From: Anaerolineae bacterium
GTDB lineage: Bacteria > Chloroflexota > Anaerolineae > Aggregatilineales > Aggregatilineaceae
Reading direction: 5' to 3'
Length of the DNA: 15,421 nt
Assembly (NCBI GenBank): GCA_020848665.1
Contig: JADLHR010000113.1
Location: forward strand, 1 to 15,421
Part shown: positions 15,051 to 15,421 of the stretch, one piece after another
Numbering within the stretch: the stretch's first letter is position 1
Layout of the letters: each line of letters starts with the position of its first letter
Notes under the pieces: generated by a model
Database searches by the model: none
Told to the model about the DNA's origin: nothing
What the model saw: the letters and a program-made list of their open reading frames with translations, nothing else
Translations under genes and position numbers: made by a program

Positions 15051-15421
15051 ATGCGCTCGGATCGGATCAAGAAGGGTTTTGAACGCGCGCCGCACCGCAG
15101 CCTGTTGAAGGCGACCGGCGTGCGTGACGACGATATGCGCAAGCCGTTTATCGCAGTCGTCAATTCGTATGTGGACATCATCCCCGGCCACGTGCATCTT
15201 CAGGAATTCGGCAAGGTGGTCAAGCAGGCAGTGCGCGAGGCAGGCGGCGTGCCGTTTGAGTTCAACACCATCGGCGTAGACGACGGGATCGCGATGGGGC
15301 ACATTGGGATGAATTTCTCGCTGCCCAGCCGCGAGCTGATCGCCGACTCGGTCGAGACGATGATCATGGCGCACGCCTTTGACGGCATGATCTGCATCCC
15401 CAACTGCGACAAGATCGTGCC
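15051..15421 (+). CDS. ilvD: Dihydroxy-acid dehydratase, 3'-truncated by window edge
   Basis: 123 codons are visible. IlvD is an iron-sulphur enzyme that dehydrates dihydroxy-isovalerate and dihydroxy-methylvalerate to the keto acids for Val, Leu and Ile. Start ATG 15051 has AAGGA 6 nt upstream and gives MRSDRIKKGFERAPHRSLLKA, a conserved N-terminus; an in-frame ATG at 15009, with GGAG before it, would add 14 residues and cannot be excluded. Visible motifs are NSYVDIIPGHVHL, NTIGVDDGIAMGHIGM (metal-binding Asp pair), SLPSRELIADSVE and ICIPNCDKI, whose Cys is a cluster ligand. The first motif has PGH, as in E. coli IlvD, rather than the PCN of many [2Fe-2S] dehydratases. Expression is probably controlled by the attenuator upstream. 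Confidence 0.96.
   Translation, partial: MRSDRIKKGFERAPHRSLLKATGVRDDDMRKPFIAVVNSYVDIIPGHVHLQEFGKVVKQAVREAGGVPFEFNTIGVDDGIAMGHIGMNFSLPSRELIADSVETMIMAHAFDGMICIPNCDKIV

Noticed and set aside
14859..15374. Minus-strand open frame over the ilv leader and ilvD start
   Set aside because: Antisense of ilvD and of the attenuator; no ribosome site or known motifs.

Overview
The window is a GC-rich (about 60 % by eye) bacterial chromosome segment with compact genes, short operons and strong intergenic hairpins. Gene content and style (a URO-D/MtaA-like protein coupled to a PfkB kinase, a large secreted repeat protein, a two-repeat PRC-barrel protein, a dipeptide-type ABC operon) suggest a member of the Chloroflexota, probably Anaerolineae-like. 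That placement is inference; no rRNA gene is present to prove it.

Layout. 1-2105 (+): a PfkB sugar kinase cut by the window edge, translationally coupled to a URO-D/MtaA-family protein. 2189-4177 (-): a secreted protein with three ~105-residue repeats, an SH3-like segment and a C-terminal domain, with its own promoter. 4604-5071 (-): an Hsp20 small heat-shock protein, divergent from selD. 5334-6395 (+): selenophosphate synthetase whose catalytic residue is encoded by an in-frame TGA (selenocysteine), followed by a SECIS-like hairpin; a stop-to-stop reading would truncate it to a false GTG start at 5505. 6588-7262 (+): a duplicated PRC-barrel protein. 7343-7528: a MITE-like element flanked by TA. 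7653-11458 (-): an ABC importer operon (binding protein, DppB-like and DppC-like permeases; no ATPases here), with a near-consensus promoter, an operator-like palindrome at the start site and a ~315-nt leader. 11864-14520 (-): argG-argH, the last two steps of arginine synthesis. 14764-15421 (+): a promoter, a short leader peptide with 13 consecutive Leu/Val/Ile codons, mutually exclusive antiterminator and terminator structures, and then the start of ilvD (branched-chain amino acid synthesis).

Two systems stand out, and both are easily missed by gene callers. The first is the Sec-containing SelD, which implies that the host decodes UGA as selenocysteine; the enzyme that makes the selenium donor would itself need that donor. 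The second is a complete ribosome-mediated transcription attenuator for ilvD, in which all three competing pairings (1:2, 2:3, 3:4) can be read directly from the sequence. Arginine and branched-chain amino acid synthesis diverge from one ~325-nt control region that also carries a long inverted repeat beside the ilv promoter.
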